A DNA stretch of 64,000 bases from Elizabethkingia bruuniana. Lineage in GTDB: Bacteria > Bacteroidota > Bacteroidia > Flavobacteriales > Weeksellaceae. How positions within the stretch are numbered: the stretch's first letter is position 1; every line of letters starts with the position of its first letter. The DNA lies in NCBI RefSeq assembly GCF_002024805.1, contig NZ_CP014337.1, positions 930,001 to 994,000 of the forward strand. The letters run 5' to 3'. The translations under genes and the position numbers were made by a program. Positions 62,517-64,000 of this stretch are shown here, one piece after another. The notes beneath the pieces were generated by a model that had not been told where the DNA came from, did no database searches, and was given only the letters and a program-made list of their open reading frames with translations.

Positions 62517-64000
<1,484 letters not shown>

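Overview
The window looks like the chromosome of a low-GC Bacteroidota bacterium of the Flavobacteriia (Weeksellaceae; an Elizabethkingia- or Chryseobacterium-like organism is my best guess from gene content, not from a search). The signs are promoters of the Bacteroidota type (TTG, about 19 bp, TAnnTTTG), a SusC/SusD pair, FISUMP, GLPGLI and DUF4369 proteins, a LytS/LytTR two-component pair, a monomeric isocitrate dehydrogenase and almost no Shine-Dalgarno sequences.

Layout. 1-2755: the N-terminal part of a tyrosine recombinase, a pair of inverted 24-bp sites flanking 178 bp that hold a leftward promoter, then a short conserved peptide and a FISUMP surface lipoprotein. This is the arrangement of a phase-variable, invertible promoter. 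3050-9557: single accessory genes (AraC-type regulator, SnoaL-like, isochorismatase-like, NAD(P)-binding, thioredoxin-like lipoprotein, putative zinc peptidase with a discoidin domain, SDR). 9.7-25.2 kb: the most interesting region, a class I lanthipeptide locus of pinensin-like type. It has a GG-leader precursor (16194), a LanB split into two proteins, a LanC-like cyclase that lacks the zinc ligands and has an extra C-terminal domain, a C39 peptidase/ABC exporter, a second ABC exporter with two permeases, a TonB-dependent receptor, and a secreted protein of unknown role. Seven copies of one palindromic 23-bp motif lie in the promoters of these genes and tie them into one regulon, although no regulator gene is present.

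25.3-28.7 kb: a secreted small peptide plus GLPGLI gene pair between an intact exonuclease/endonuclease/phosphatase-family phosphodiesterase gene and a decayed copy of its 3' end. 28.7-35.7 kb: SusD, SusC, LytTR regulator and LytS-type kinase, all leftward. 36-43 kb: a small hypothetical/outer-membrane protein pair, mtgA, a SpecificRecomb-family membrane protein, DUF721, recF and a UbiA-like membrane protein. 43.2-49.0 kb: a giant alpha-2-macroglobulin-like protein carrying TonB-plug-like motifs. 49.7-50.8 kb: a second small-peptide/GLPGLI pair. 51-54.7 kb: a TolC-HlyD-ABC permease efflux operon. 54.8-64 kb: mostly housekeeping or stress genes (SRPBCC, VOC, DyP peroxidase, glutaminyl cyclase, peroxiredoxin with divergent HxlR regulator, deoxynucleoside kinase, ArsC-like, a plug-domain protein, icd cut by the window end).

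I saw no tRNA, rRNA, CRISPR array or insertion sequence. All family calls are from reading the sequence; none was checked by a database search.
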